The position numbers and the translations under genes are program-made. The notes beneath the pieces were generated by a model. That model saw nothing but the letters and a program-made list of their open reading frames with translations. It searched no databases and had not been told where the DNA came from. Shown piece after piece: positions 42,384 through 50,633 of a DNA stretch of 64,000 nucleotides. Origin of the DNA: JAJRZL01 sp964557855 (GTDB lineage Bacteria > Zixibacteria > MSB-5A5 > GN15 > FEB-12); the NCBI GenBank assembly GCA_964557855.1, contig CAZLBP010000016.1, positions 1 through 64,000 of the forward strand. Direction: 5' to 3'. Position 1 is the stretch's first letter; every line of letters begins with the position of its first letter.

Positions 42384-44885
42384 CTACTTAGCCGCAAACG
42401 ATTCCACAAAATCCGCCAGGGCGGTGGCGATCTCCGAGGCCTTCTGGTAGCGCATCGCCGGGTCTTTTTGCAGCGCCTTCATGATAATATGATCGAACAG
42501 AAGCGGGATCTGCGGGTTTACGTTCGACGGCTTTTCAGGCTCATTATTGATAATGGCGTAGATAAGCGAGGTTATGTTCTCCCCCTTGAACGGCCGCTTG
42601 CCCAGCAGCATCTCGTACATGACGACGCCGAGTGAAAAAATATCGGCCCGATGATCCGATTTACGCCCTTTGAGCTGCTCCGGTGAAATGTAGTTCGGCG
42701 TACCCATGGCGATGCCGGTCTTGGTCATCGAGTTGGAATCGATACGGGCGATACCGTAATCCATGACCTTAACCCGATAGTCTTTCAAGACCATGATATT
42801 GGCCGGCTTGATGTCGCGGTGGACAATCCCGAGTTCGTGAGCATATTGCAGCGCGTGGCAGATCTGGACGATTATCTGGGCGATGATGCGGTAATTGAAC
42901 TGTACCTTCTTCTTGATCATTTCCTCCAGGGTCCGGCCTTCCAGGCACTCCATGGCGATAAACTGCAGGGAGCCTTCGGAACCCACATCGTAGATAGTCA
43001 CGATATTGGGGTGCGAAAGTTTGCCGGCGGCCTGTGCCTCTCGGTGCAAGCGTTCTTTGAGCTCAGCCAGTTCGTTGGGATCGTTAACAAAATCGAGCCT
43101 GATCGTTTTCAGAGCGACCGGCCGGTTGATGGCCGGGTCGACGCCCTTGTACACCATACCCATAGCGCCCTTACCCAGTGATCCAGTGATCTGGTAGCGG
43201 CCGAGATTGCCGGGCGTACCCTGTAGCGAACCGCTGTCATCGGCTTCGGCCGGTTGTTTTTCTGCGTCGGTGTCAGGTATAACGATTTCGTCCGAGGCGG
43301 AGTCTGAGAAAATCTCGTCAGGCGCAGATGTATCGGGGGTGATTATTTCGGGTTGCTGCGACGCTTTGGTGTCGGCTGTGCCGAGGACCGCGGTTTTGAT
43401 CTTCTCACTGCGCAACTCGGGGTTAGCAGCCGTTTCTTCGATATCCAACTGCCTGCTGATATCCTGGTGGTCCTCAGGATGAACACCATCCGAGTCTACC
43501 GATACTGTCTCGACGTTCTCGGGATCGTCCGGTGACGACTTCACTTCCCGTACGGGTGGCTCCTCGAACAGAGGTTCAGACGGCCGTTTCCTCTCTCTCT
43601 TCGGAAGGTCTACTTTCGGCATCTTTGATTCGCCGAGTGTTCCCAGATCCACTTTGCCGGTAATCAACTGGGTATCGAGCATGGGAGCGGCTACCAGGAA
43701 GAGGACCAGTTCCAGGGCGATGTACATAGTTTCCGGCAGGATGCGCATGTAGTTGGCCATAATGTAATTCAGGGCCGCGAGAATGATCAAGCCGCCCAGG
43801 AGCACCAGTATACGCGACATAAGCTTCAACTGCGGCATGACAAAAGCGCACAGACCGCCCAGGAAAAACAGAAGCAACAGACTATGAAGAGGTTGATTCT
43901 CCTTCAACAGCAGGAAACTGCCGTTCGTGATATTCGCTATAACAGTAGCCCGGACTTCCATCTTGCTGGTCTGCTCATTGACCGGCGTCTCGAAGTACTC
44001 CGGGTTTTCCGCATTGTGCAGTCCGATTACGACGATTTTGCCTTTCAACGCGGTCCGGTTGAACTCATCGCTGAGAACGTGAGCCGCCGAATGCCGCGTA
44101 AACGAACCGGGCTTGTGGAAGTTAACGAAGTATCCGGATTGTGCATTGATCGGAACTTCGACCTTCTTGCCGATCCGGATCAACTCTCCTTCCACCACCT
44201 GGATCTCTTCAGAAGGCACACCCAGATGGGCGGCGGCGGCCAGCAGCGACAAAGACGGATAGTAGAAGCCTTCGAAATTCATGACCAGCGGCTCGTGGCG
44301 CAGCACCCGGTCGTCATCCGGCATCATGTAATCGAAGCCGAGGAGCGCGTGAGTCTCCAGCAACTTCTCCGCCGGGAGAAACACCTTGCGCACCTGCAGG
44401 CTGGAACGTTCCTCCATCACGCCGAGCGGGTTATTTATTACGAGCGAATTATTGAACAGGAAATCCGGGTTATTGGTTTTGTTGCTGCGATATGTCGCCA
44501 GGGCAATGTCATACGGCATCACCATGTTGTCGATCCAGCCGAGCTGGCCAGCCAGGATTCTGGTATAGCCGGCGGAGTCCTGCTGGGTGTCCTCGCTCAA
44601 ATCCAGATTGAGAACGACGGTACTGGGTTCGCCGGCGGCCGTGGCGGCCACCAGGTCCGCAATCAAGTCTCGATTCCAGGGCCACTCGCCATATTCCTCG
44701 ATTGACTTCTGGTCGATTTCCACCAGGATGACATTCGGCTTGGCCGGTTTGGAAGCCGTCACCCGGCTCAGCGTGTCGTGGACGGATTGCTGCAGGCTCT
44801 CTATGGGACCGAAGTCATTAAGATACAAAATAACGACCAGAATCGACAGCAGCAGAAAAACGATGTATGACGAGTATTTGTGCAT
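42384..44885 (-). CDS. CHASE2-domain serine/threonine protein kinase
   Basis: Transmembrane Hanks-type kinase with an extracytoplasmic sensor. Residues 1-25 form a helix. A CHASE2 domain follows (about 30-315, with KPNVILVEIDQKSIEEYGEWPWNR, shown here only in part as VEIDQKSIEEYG), then three helices (about 325-405). A variable acidic linker (410-560) precedes the kinase domain (about 565-830): glycine loop LGKGAMGMVYKG, Lys in VALKTI, HRDIKPAN near residue 688, DYG in place of the common DFG, and GTPNYISPEQL. Length 833. The minus-strand order FHA, metallophosphoesterase, kinase suggests one signalling operon in which the FHA protein may be a phospho-substrate or reader. Confidence 0.9.
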   Translation of the reverse strand: MHKYSSYIVFLLLSILVVILYLNDFGPIESLQQSVHDTLSRVTASKPAKPNVILVEIDQKSIEEYGEWPWNRDLIADLVAATAAGEPSTVVLNLDLSEDTQQDSAGYTRILAGQLGWIDNMVMPYDIALATYRSNKTNNPDFLFNNSLVINNPLGVMEERSSLQVRKVFLPAEKLLETHALLGFDYMMPDDDRVLRHEPLVMNFEGFYYPSLSLLAAAAHLGVPSEEIQVVEGELIRIGKKVEVPINAQSGYFVNFHKPGSFTRHSAAHVLSDEFNRTALKGKIVVIGLHNAENPEYFETPVNEQTSKMEVRATVIANITNGSFLLLKENQPLHSLLLLFFLGGLCAFVMPQLKLMSRILVLLGGLIILAALNYIMANYMRILPETMYIALELVLFLVAAPMLDTQLITGKVDLGTLGESKMPKVDLPKRERKRPSEPLFEEPPVREVKSSPDDPENVETVSVDSDGVHPEDHQDISRQLDIEETAANPELRSEKIKTAVLGTADTKASQQPEIITPDTSAPDEIFSDSASDEIVIPDTDAEKQPAEADDSGSLQGTPGNLGRYQITGSLGKGAMGMVYKGVDPAINRPVALKTIRLDFVNDPNELAELKERLHREAQAAGKLSHPNIVTIYDVGSEGSLQFIAMECLEGRTLEEMIKKKVQFNYRIIAQIIVQICHALQYAHELGIVHRDIKPANIMVLKDYRVKVMDYGIARIDSNSMTKTGIAMGTPNYISPEQLKGRKSDHRADIFSLGVVMYEMLLGKRPFKGENITSLIYAIINNEPEKPSNVNPQIPLLFDHIIMKALQKDPAMRYQKASEIATALADFVESFAAK

Positions 44886-44897
44886 GATATCCTCTTG

Positions 44898-45626
44898 TTA
44901 GCGCCCCACCGCGAGCCGGTCGATTAACAGCTCGGGCAGCTCGGCGGCTGTCATTTTCTTCTGCGCGGCGGCAATGTCGTACTCCACGCGATGAAAGCGG
45001 ATTGCCCTGGTATTCAAATCCATGGTTACGAAGCAAGCACGCGGATCATTATCGCGCGGCTGTCCCACCGAACCGACATTGACCAGGTAACGGCTTTCTT
45101 CAAAGGGATCGAAATCATGGGCGGTCTTTCGCTTGGGACGTGTGCCCGGTACTTCCGAGAAAATCTGGGGTATGTGAGTGTGACCATGAAAGCATATGGC
45201 GCCGGTCATATGTTCGAAGGCGATGTCGGCTTCGTCTGCGGTCAGTATGTAGTGCCAGTTTTCCGGTTCGAAGGGGGAGGCATGCACGAAAGTGATATCA
45301 CCGAGCTCATGCACCATTTCGTACCGAGCGATCGTGGACAACTCCTGATCTGACAGAGACTCCCGAGTCCACTCGGCGGCAATACGGGCGACATTCGTAT
45401 AGCCGCTCGTGGCCTCCAGGCCCAGGACAACCGATTCATGGTTGCCCATGAGTTTGACGGCGGCGTGTTTTTCGATCAGCTCCAGACAGGCGTGAGGATC
45501 ACATCCATATCCGACGACGTCTCCGAGGCAATAGATTTCATCGACGCCGCTTTCTTCCACCGCGCGCAAAACGGCGGTCAAGGCTTCCTGATTCCCGTGG
45601 ATGTCAGAGAGCAAGGCTATTTTCAT
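44898..45626 (-). CDS. Metallophosphoesterase (YfcE/PrpE-like phosphatase)
   Basis: Calcineurin-like phosphoesterase, binuclear metal enzyme, cytoplasmic. All blocks are visible: SDIHGN near residue 7, GDVVGYG, GNHES, HASPFEPE, and FHGHTH with the final metal-binding HxH. Length is 242 residues. The substrate could be a phosphoprotein, a nucleotide or a cyclic nucleotide; the position between a Ser/Thr kinase and an FHA gene makes an opposing phosphatase role attractive but unproven. It is separated from the kinase by 12 bases. Confidence 0.85.
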   Translation of the reverse strand: MKIALLSDIHGNQEALTAVLRAVEESGVDEIYCLGDVVGYGCDPHACLELIEKHAAVKLMGNHESVVLGLEATSGYTNVARIAAEWTRESLSDQELSTIARYEMVHELGDITFVHASPFEPENWHYILTADEADIAFEHMTGAICFHGHTHIPQIFSEVPGTRPKRKTAHDFDPFEESRYLVNVGSVGQPRDNDPRACFVTMDLNTRAIRFHRVEYDIAAAQKKMTAAELPELLIDRLAVGR

Positions 45627-46322
45627 CTATTCTCTGCCTTCAACATACTTGTATGTACTTTTGCCGACCGTAATGAGATCATCGTTTTTCAGCGTGCAGC
45701 GATCAACCTGTTCACCATTGACTTTGACCTTGCCTTTCTTGCCCAAGTTTACCAATTGGTGGCCGCCGTTCTCTTTGACGATCTTGGCCTGGATGCCGGA
45801 TATGAAGAACCCTTTGGCGCGCACGTGAACGAACTTGGCCTTACCCAGGGTCGTCACGTCTCTTTCCAGGCGGTATTCGGAGAAGTCGGCGTTCTCTTCT
45901 CCCAGCAGTACGGAGCCGCCATACCGTTGTACAATCTCTCGTTCTATCTTGTCGTTTTCAAGAAGTTTTTTCTGAGCTTTCGTGTTCAGCACCATCGTGC
46001 CGTCGAAATTCGACGCATCTTCCTCAATCTGATCCGAGTTAGCGTTGTAGATGAGTTGGTACTTCCCGATGGTAATGGTGTCGTGGTTACGCAGGACTTC
46101 TTCATTGATTTTGCGTTGATTGACGAACGTGCCGTTGAGTGACTCGTTGTCAATGACGACGGCGGCATTGTCGTTGAATTCGATCAAGGCATGTTTTCGC
46201 GAAACACCGCGATTTTCGAGGACAATATCGTTGTCATTGGTACGTCCGATCGTGATCCGTTTCTTTTCCGTCACGATTCGTTCGATTACCTTGTTGTCGT
46301 ATTTGACAGTTATTTCCGCCAT
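45627..46322 (-). CDS. FHA-domain protein (two FHA-like regions)
   Basis: Phosphothreonine-binding adaptor. ATG at 46322 is chosen over an upstream ATG at 46337: AAAGGA lies six bases before it. The first FHA domain (about residues 5-90) has IGRTNDNDIVLENRGVSRKH and NESLNGTFVNQRKI, carrying the conserved Arg, Ser, His and Asn. A second degenerate FHA-like region occupies about residues 155-230 (TLGKAKFVHVRAKGFFIS, KVKVNGEQVDR). Length 231 residues, no membrane helix. It lies directly upstream of the phosphatase and kinase genes and could couple the kinase to its targets. Confidence 0.85.
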   Translation of the reverse strand: MAEITVKYDNKVIERIVTEKKRITIGRTNDNDIVLENRGVSRKHALIEFNDNAAVVIDNESLNGTFVNQRKINEEVLRNHDTITIGKYQLIYNANSDQIEEDASNFDGTMVLNTKAQKKLLENDKIEREIVQRYGGSVLLGEENADFSEYRLERDVTTLGKAKFVHVRAKGFFISGIQAKIVKENGGHQLVNLGKKGKVKVNGEQVDRCTLKNDDLITVGKSTYKYVEGRE

Positions 46323-46405
46323 GGGGAATCCTTTCACTATATGAATACGATCATTTGCCGCTGTAATAGAGTTTCGGTATTCCTTTACCTCATTCTAGCC
46401 ACTAC

Positions 46406-46425
46406 TTTCCCGTAGGTACGGGAAA
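46406..46425. promoter_or_regulatory. 20-base near-perfect palindrome upstream of the FHA operon
   Basis: TTTCCCGTAGGTACGGGAAA: nine-base arms around a GG centre. On the minus strand a TAGAAT -10-like hexamer lies about 15 bases further on, and the palindrome covers the expected -35 position, as an activator or repressor site would. Confidence 0.55.
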
Positions 46426-46499
46426 ACGTCCGCTCCAGTTCGGAGACTTATGAATATTGTCGGCACTCGAATATGAAACTTAATTTGCCTGATTCACGT

Positions 46500-46670
46500 C
46501 CGAACGGCAGGTTCGGGATTTGTGCTACGGCCGACGGCCATATCAGCCCTTTGTGGAGTAAGCCCTGGGCGGGACCGTTAGTTCTTGAGAAAGAAGAATG
46601 GTTTCGACCGGAGGGTTAGTACCCCAACGCTCCCGACCTCAGGGACTTATCCATAAATGGATATGTCGGG
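46500..46670 (+). ncRNA. Candidate structured RNA with nested helix and three hairpins
   Basis: Core 46559-46649. Helices pair in strict nesting order: TAAG 46559-46562 with CTTA 46646-46649; CCCTG 46563-46567 with CAGGG 46640-46644; CGGGA 46570-46574 with TCCCG 46631-46635; CGTT 46576-46579 with AACG 46626-46629. Inside are three hairpins: 46582-46595 with a GAGA (GNRA) loop, 46600-46609 with a TTCG loop, and 46613-46624 with a TAGT loop. Alternative pairing CCCGAC 46632-46637 with GTCGGG 46665-46670, enclosing TATCCA/TGGATA, is mutually exclusive with the core. Further hairpins lie at 46500-46516 and 46529-46539. The loop types favour the plus strand. No known RNA family was recognised. Confidence 0.5.
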
Positions 46671-46748
46671 ACTCTGCCGGCCAAATGCGCGGTTTTGCAG
46701 TGCACCTGAATAACCATGATTTGAGGGTCGACAACTTGAGCAAATTTG

Positions 46749-46777
46749 TTGCATATTGGCTGCAATATGTGTATAAT
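46749..46777 (+). promoter_or_regulatory. Promoter of etfA
   Basis: TTGCAT (46749-46754), 17-base spacer, consensus TATAAT (46772-46777). It would start near 46784, about 30 bases before the GTG start of etfA, so the structured region upstream is not part of this transcript. Confidence 0.7.
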
Positions 46778-46812
46778 TTCCGATTGAACTGAAAGACTTG
46801 CGAGGATTCTAC

Positions 46813-47775
46813 GTGAAGACATTCATAATTGCTCTACAAAAAGACGGTACGCTGGTACCGATGTCGTTCGAACTTATCGAAGCTGCCAAATCGCTGAACT
46901 GCGAAATATCCACCGCAATCCTGGCTGAAAGCGCAGATAAAATGGCTTCGGAACTGGCTTCCAGAGGGGGTGGTCAGGTGCTGGCGGTATCCGATCCGAA
47001 GCTCAAGTACTTTAATGACGAATTGTATACGCTCGTACTGAAGGAGCTGATAGAAAAACACTCGCCCGATCTTGTTCTGGGTACGGCGACTTTCTACGGC
47101 AAAGCATTATTCGGCCGATTGGCCGCCAAGTTGGCCGCACCGATGGCCAGTGACGTTACCAAAGTGGCCGTTGAGGACGGTCAGGTGATGGTGACGAGGC
47201 CTCATTATGGCGGGGCAGTAATGTCGACCATCGTCAAGAATAGTGATAAGCCGTTGTTGGTGACCGTTCGCCCCAAGGTGTATCCGGAATCGAAGGAAGG
47301 AGCCGGTGAGGTGACCGCCGAGCCACTGGAAAGTTTGAACGCCGAGGTGCGCACGAACGTCAAAGAAATGAAAGTTGAGTCGGCGGGCGCTGTCAACCTG
47401 ACTGAGGCCGACGTGATCGTTTCGGCGGGTCGCGGTCTTAAGGGTCCGGAGAATCTGGATATGGTCAAGGAACTGGCCGATGCACTAAAAGGCGCGTTTG
47501 GCGCGTCCAGAGCCATAGTTGATGCCGGCTGGACGGAGTACGCGAATCAGGTGGGACAGACCGGTAAGACGGTCAACCCCAAATTGTATGTCGCCGTCGG
47601 TATTTCCGGCGCCATACAGCACCTGGTCGGCATGCGGTCGTCGGGAACGATAGTCGCCGTGAACAAGGACAAAGACGCCCCCATCTTCAATGTCGCCAAT
47701 TACGGGATAGTGGGGGATGCTTTCGAGGTCGTACCGGCTTTGACAAGGAAGTTTAGGTCCGAATTGGGCACATAG
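46813..47775 (+). CDS. etfA: Electron transfer flavoprotein alpha subunit
   Basis: FAD-binding subunit of the ETF heterodimer, which moves electrons from acyl-CoA or other dehydrogenases to the quinone pool. GTG 46813 follows GAGGA at six to seven bases; TTG 46798 is less likely. The C-terminal FAD domain shows VGQTGKTVNPKLYVAVGISG and IQHLVGMRSSGTIVAVNKD, followed by ANYGIVGD. The N-terminal region matches the ETF alpha/beta fold. Length 320 residues. The beta subunit usually sits directly upstream, but here the neighbour is an opposing FHA gene, so etfB must be elsewhere. Confidence 0.92.
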   Translation: MKTFIIALQKDGTLVPMSFELIEAAKSLNCEISTAILAESADKMASELASRGGGQVLAVSDPKLKYFNDELYTLVLKELIEKHSPDLVLGTATFYGKALFGRLAAKLAAPMASDVTKVAVEDGQVMVTRPHYGGAVMSTIVKNSDKPLLVTVRPKVYPESKEGAGEVTAEPLESLNAEVRTNVKEMKVESAGAVNLTEADVIVSAGRGLKGPENLDMVKELADALKGAFGASRAIVDAGWTEYANQVGQTGKTVNPKLYVAVGISGAIQHLVGMRSSGTIVAVNKDKDAPIFNVANYGIVGDAFEVVPALTRKFRSELGT

Positions 47776-47826
47776 TCCCGGTAGGGAAACCGGTTCGAGC
47801 ACAGCTTGAACAGGTATTTGCGAAAC

Positions 47827-47855
47827 AGCCCGTTGGGTCCCTGACCCAACGGGCT
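47827..47855. terminator. Long perfect stem-loop between convergent genes
   Basis: AGCCCGTTGGGT (47827-47838) and ACCCAACGGGCT (47844-47855) form 12 perfect pairs around a CCCTG loop. The following TAACTTT is a weak T tract, but placement between convergent stops supports bidirectional termination. Confidence 0.8.
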
Positions 47856-47889
47856 TAACTTTGTGTGGGCGGAAGGCTCTTCTCAATTG

Positions 47890-49299
47890 CTATGGCGCCG
47901 TTACCACAATACTATCGGTTCGCTCCCCGGTACCGCAAACGTTGGTTAATCTTAACGTAACGGGATACACGCCGGCGGTGTCGAAGCTGATAGTCACTTG
48001 CGGCACGTTACCGATGCTGGAGTCAGCCACGATCCATTCGCGGTCAGTGAACGGCACGGCACTTTGACCACTAATAGTAAATGTCTGCGATGTGTCGCCC
48101 GTTTCCGGGTCAACTGTGATCGTGATGTCGTCGCTTGTTATCTCGTCGTACAGTATAATAAGGCTATCTTCAGTGATTGAGTCCCGGCCGCACGGACCGT
48201 CAACGACCAACTTGACATCAAAAACGCCTATATCCGTGAAAGCGTGAATCGGGCTGGAATCGGTGGACGTGAAGCCATCCCCGAAGTACCACGTGCGGTC
48301 AGTAATGTCACCGCTGGAACTGTCAGCGAATTTGACCAGGAATTGTTCTGCGCCGACTCCGCAGGCCGTTGTGGCGCTCAGCACGCCGATATTGACGGTC
48401 GGCACACCGTAGACGATAAGAGTCTCGACGGCGGTGTCTGCGAACCCGGACGTGCTGGTCACGGCCATCGAGATCACGTATTCTCCCGGTGTCTCGTATG
48501 TCGTGGTGGGGTTGGTGTCCGGGGAATTGCTGCCGTTGCCGAGATTCCAGGTCCAGTTCAGCAGTTGGTTGGTGTCCTGGGGATGAGTTGCACTGGAATC
48601 TCCGAATAGAGTAATCTCCAGTGGCGCGCAATACTCACTCAGGGTATCATAGATCTTAACTACCGGACAGGGTTGGATGCGAATAGTATCAGGAAGTCTC
48701 ATGATGTTCTGCGGGCAGTCATCGCTGGTCAGAGTCAATGTTACGACATATTGACCGACGCTGTTGTAGGTATGGCTCGGATTCGGTTCATTTGATGTTG
48801 GAGTGCCGTCACCGAAATTCCAGGTGAAGCCGGTGATGCCGCCGGTATCAAGGGGTGTGAAGGTTATCTCCGAGCCGGGACAACCGATCGTATCACTCAG
48901 TTCCACGTCACTTATGGCAGACCCAACAATTAGGAATCGCTTTTTCCTCTCGCTGTCCTGACCGGTGTCCGGAAGCGTAGTGTCCTTCACTGTGAGAATG
49001 ACCTGATAGGTTCCGGCGGAGTCGTAAATATGTATGGGATCCGGGTTGTTGGTGTCGACCGTGTCGACACCGTCGCCGTAATTCCAGATCAGGATTTGGT
49101 ACGGTCCTTGTGAGAGATCCTGGAACTGGACGGTGCAGGGAGTACAACACTGGTCTTTGTTGGCTGTGAACTCAGCGATGGGGTGCCCGGCTATCTCGAT
49201 TATCGTCTGTTCGGTTATGAGTTCGTCGCAAGCAGCCAGCAGATACACGATAGCGACTATTGAAATCCCGGCTGTCGCAAGAATGGTTGGTCTTTTCAT
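47890..49299 (-). CDS. Lipoprotein with about five PKD repeats
   Basis: Probable surface or periplasmic lipoprotein. The signal peptide ends in a lipobox (LLAAC, Cys about residue 24). PKD-like Ig domains follow, each with the FGDG or related core: WNYGDGVDTVD, WNFGDGTPTSN, WTWNLGNGSNS, TWYFGDGFTST and a final degenerate unit near DREWIVADSS. Length 469 residues. The first unit has DQCCTPC, a closely spaced Cys cluster. PKD domains usually mediate protein-protein or polysaccharide contact. No catalytic domain is visible. It faces etfA convergently and has its own promoter upstream. Confidence 0.85.
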   Translation of the reverse strand: MKRPTILATAGISIVAIVYLLAACDELITEQTIIEIAGHPIAEFTANKDQCCTPCTVQFQDLSQGPYQILIWNYGDGVDTVDTNNPDPIHIYDSAGTYQVILTVKDTTLPDTGQDSERKKRFLIVGSAISDVELSDTIGCPGSEITFTPLDTGGITGFTWNFGDGTPTSNEPNPSHTYNSVGQYVVTLTLTSDDCPQNIMRLPDTIRIQPCPVVKIYDTLSEYCAPLEITLFGDSSATHPQDTNQLLNWTWNLGNGSNSPDTNPTTTYETPGEYVISMAVTSTSGFADTAVETLIVYGVPTVNIGVLSATTACGVGAEQFLVKFADSSSGDITDRTWYFGDGFTSTDSSPIHAFTDIGVFDVKLVVDGPCGRDSITEDSLIILYDEITSDDITITVDPETGDTSQTFTISGQSAVPFTDREWIVADSSIGNVPQVTISFDTAGVYPVTLRLTNVCGTGERTDSIVVTAP

Positions 49300-49332
49300 A
49301 GCGAATTGTCCATTTCTCTGTTTGGCACTCGG

Positions 49333-49361
49333 TATATAGTCTTCCGGTCTTCGGGAGTCAA
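49333..49361 (-). promoter_or_regulatory. Promoter of the PKD lipoprotein gene
   Basis: Read on the minus strand: TTGACT (49361-49356), 17-base spacer, TATATA (49338-49333). Start would be near 49326, about 27 bases before the ATG at 49299. Confidence 0.7.
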
Positions 49362-49391
49362 TTAGTATTTGACTTCCTTTCGCAGGCGGTT

Positions 49392-49443
49392 CGGCGGACC
49401 ACTGGTTCTACATCCGAATCACCACAAAGGTGCCGGTCCGCCG
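49392..49443. promoter_or_regulatory. Stem-loop in the divergent region upstream of the SPFH gene
   Basis: CGGCGGACC (49392-49400) and GGTCCGCCG (49435-49443) form nine perfect pairs around a 34-base loop, followed by TTTAAG. Function unknown; it could be a leader structure for the SPFH gene at 49506. Confidence 0.45.
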
Positions 49444-49505
49444 TTTAAGTATGTGCCGCAGCATGACGACTAAGATACAAAAAGTATCAAAACTCGGAGA
49501 GAATA

Positions 49506-50633
49506 ATGTCACTGCTAATTGAGGTAATCGAATGGATGGATCCCAGCGGTCAGGAGATGATCCACCGAATCCCGGAACAGGGTTCAGCCGATTTCAAGCT
49601 GGGAGCACAGCTCATCGTTCGTGACAGCCAGATGGCGATCTTCTTCAAAGACGGCCACGCGGCCGACCAGTTCAGCACCGGACGGCATACCCTTTCGACA
49701 CTCAACGTACCGATCCTGACGCGACTGCTGGCTTTCCCCTTCGGCTTCAATTCCCCGTTTCGCGCCGAAGTGTATTTCATCAATCAGAAGGTATTTACCG
49801 ACTTGAAGTGGGGGACCAAACATCCGGTTACGTTTCGAGACAGTCAGTTCGGATTGATCAGACTGCGAGGTCATGGGGCTTACACCATGAAGATCGTTCA
49901 GCCGAGTCTCTTCATCAATTCCATCGTCGGCCGCCAGTCACGGTACACTACCACGGATATTCAGGACTACTTGCGCGACGTCATCATCGCCCGGATGAAC
50001 GATCTCCTGGGAGAACAGCTCGACACTATGCTGAATCTGCCCGCGCAGTATACGGAATTGTCCGAACAGTTCAAGGAAATCGTTCGAACCGAGTTCGACA
50101 AGTACGGTCTGGAACTGGTCGATTTTTATATTTCATCGATAACGCCGCCCGAAGAAGTGTCCCGGATGATAGACCAGCGTTCGGGCATGGAAGCAATCGG
50201 TGATCTGGACAAGTTCATGAAATTCGGTATGGCCCGCGGCCTGGGCTCGGCCGGAGGCGCCGGTGCGGCCGGAGCCGGGGTCGGCATGGCGGCCGGCGTG
50301 GGCGTGATGATGCCGGGCCTGATGCAGAAAGTGTTTGCCCCGGATCAAACCGAACTCAAACGTGAGCCGGTGCCCACCGTCACCTGCCCCAAATGTCATA
50401 CCGACACTCCGGAACAGTCGCGATTTTGTTATCGCTGCGGACATCAGATGGTCCTGATGAACACGTGCCAGGCCTGCAATGCCCAATTAGCGCCCGAAGC
50501 CACGTTCTGTTCGAATTGCGGGTTGAAACTCGATGCCAAGGTGCAATGTCCTCACTGTCACGCCGAGCTGATACCGGGTTCCAAGTTCTGTGGTGAGTGT
50601 GGAAAACCGATCAATGAGCCGGACGCCGAATAG
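49506..50633 (+). CDS. SPFH-domain protein with C-terminal double zinc ribbon (YdjI-like)
   Basis: Cytoplasmic SPFH/virion-core-type protein. Residues about 20-215 form the SPFH domain (PEQGSADFKLGAQLIVRDSQMAIFF, seen here in parts such as LIVRDSQMAIFFKDG). A Gly/Ala-rich linker is at about 225-275, and the C-terminus holds zinc-ribbon pairs: CPKCHTDTPEQSRFCYRCG, CQACNAQLAPEATFCSNCG and CPHCHAELIPGSKFCGECG (three CxxC...CxxC units). Length 375. Relatives such as Bacillus YdjI are linked to PspA/phage-shock-like membrane stress responses. ATG 49506 is used. The next gene overlaps by about 20 bases and also carries zinc ribbons, so the two probably act together at membranes. Confidence 0.85.
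   Translation: MSLLIEVIEWMDPSGQEMIHRIPEQGSADFKLGAQLIVRDSQMAIFFKDGHAADQFSTGRHTLSTLNVPILTRLLAFPFGFNSPFRAEVYFINQKVFTDLKWGTKHPVTFRDSQFGLIRLRGHGAYTMKIVQPSLFINSIVGRQSRYTTTDIQDYLRDVIIARMNDLLGEQLDTMLNLPAQYTELSEQFKEIVRTEFDKYGLELVDFYISSITPPEEVSRMIDQRSGMEAIGDLDKFMKFGMARGLGSAGGAGAAGAGVGMAAGVGVMMPGLMQKVFAPDQTELKREPVPTVTCPKCHTDTPEQSRFCYRCGHQMVLMNTCQACNAQLAPEATFCSNCGLKLDAKVQCPHCHAELIPGSKFCGECGKPINEPDAE

Noticed and set aside
46595..46615. GGTTTCGACCGG looks like the 5' end of tmRNA
   Set aside because: No acceptor stem partner, no T-loop sequence GGTTCGA and no tag frame follow at the needed distance; the downstream region is the etfA gene.
46598..46792. Open frame of 64 codons upstream of etfA
   Set aside because: It overlaps the structured RNA region and the etfA promoter, has no ribosome site and unusual composition.
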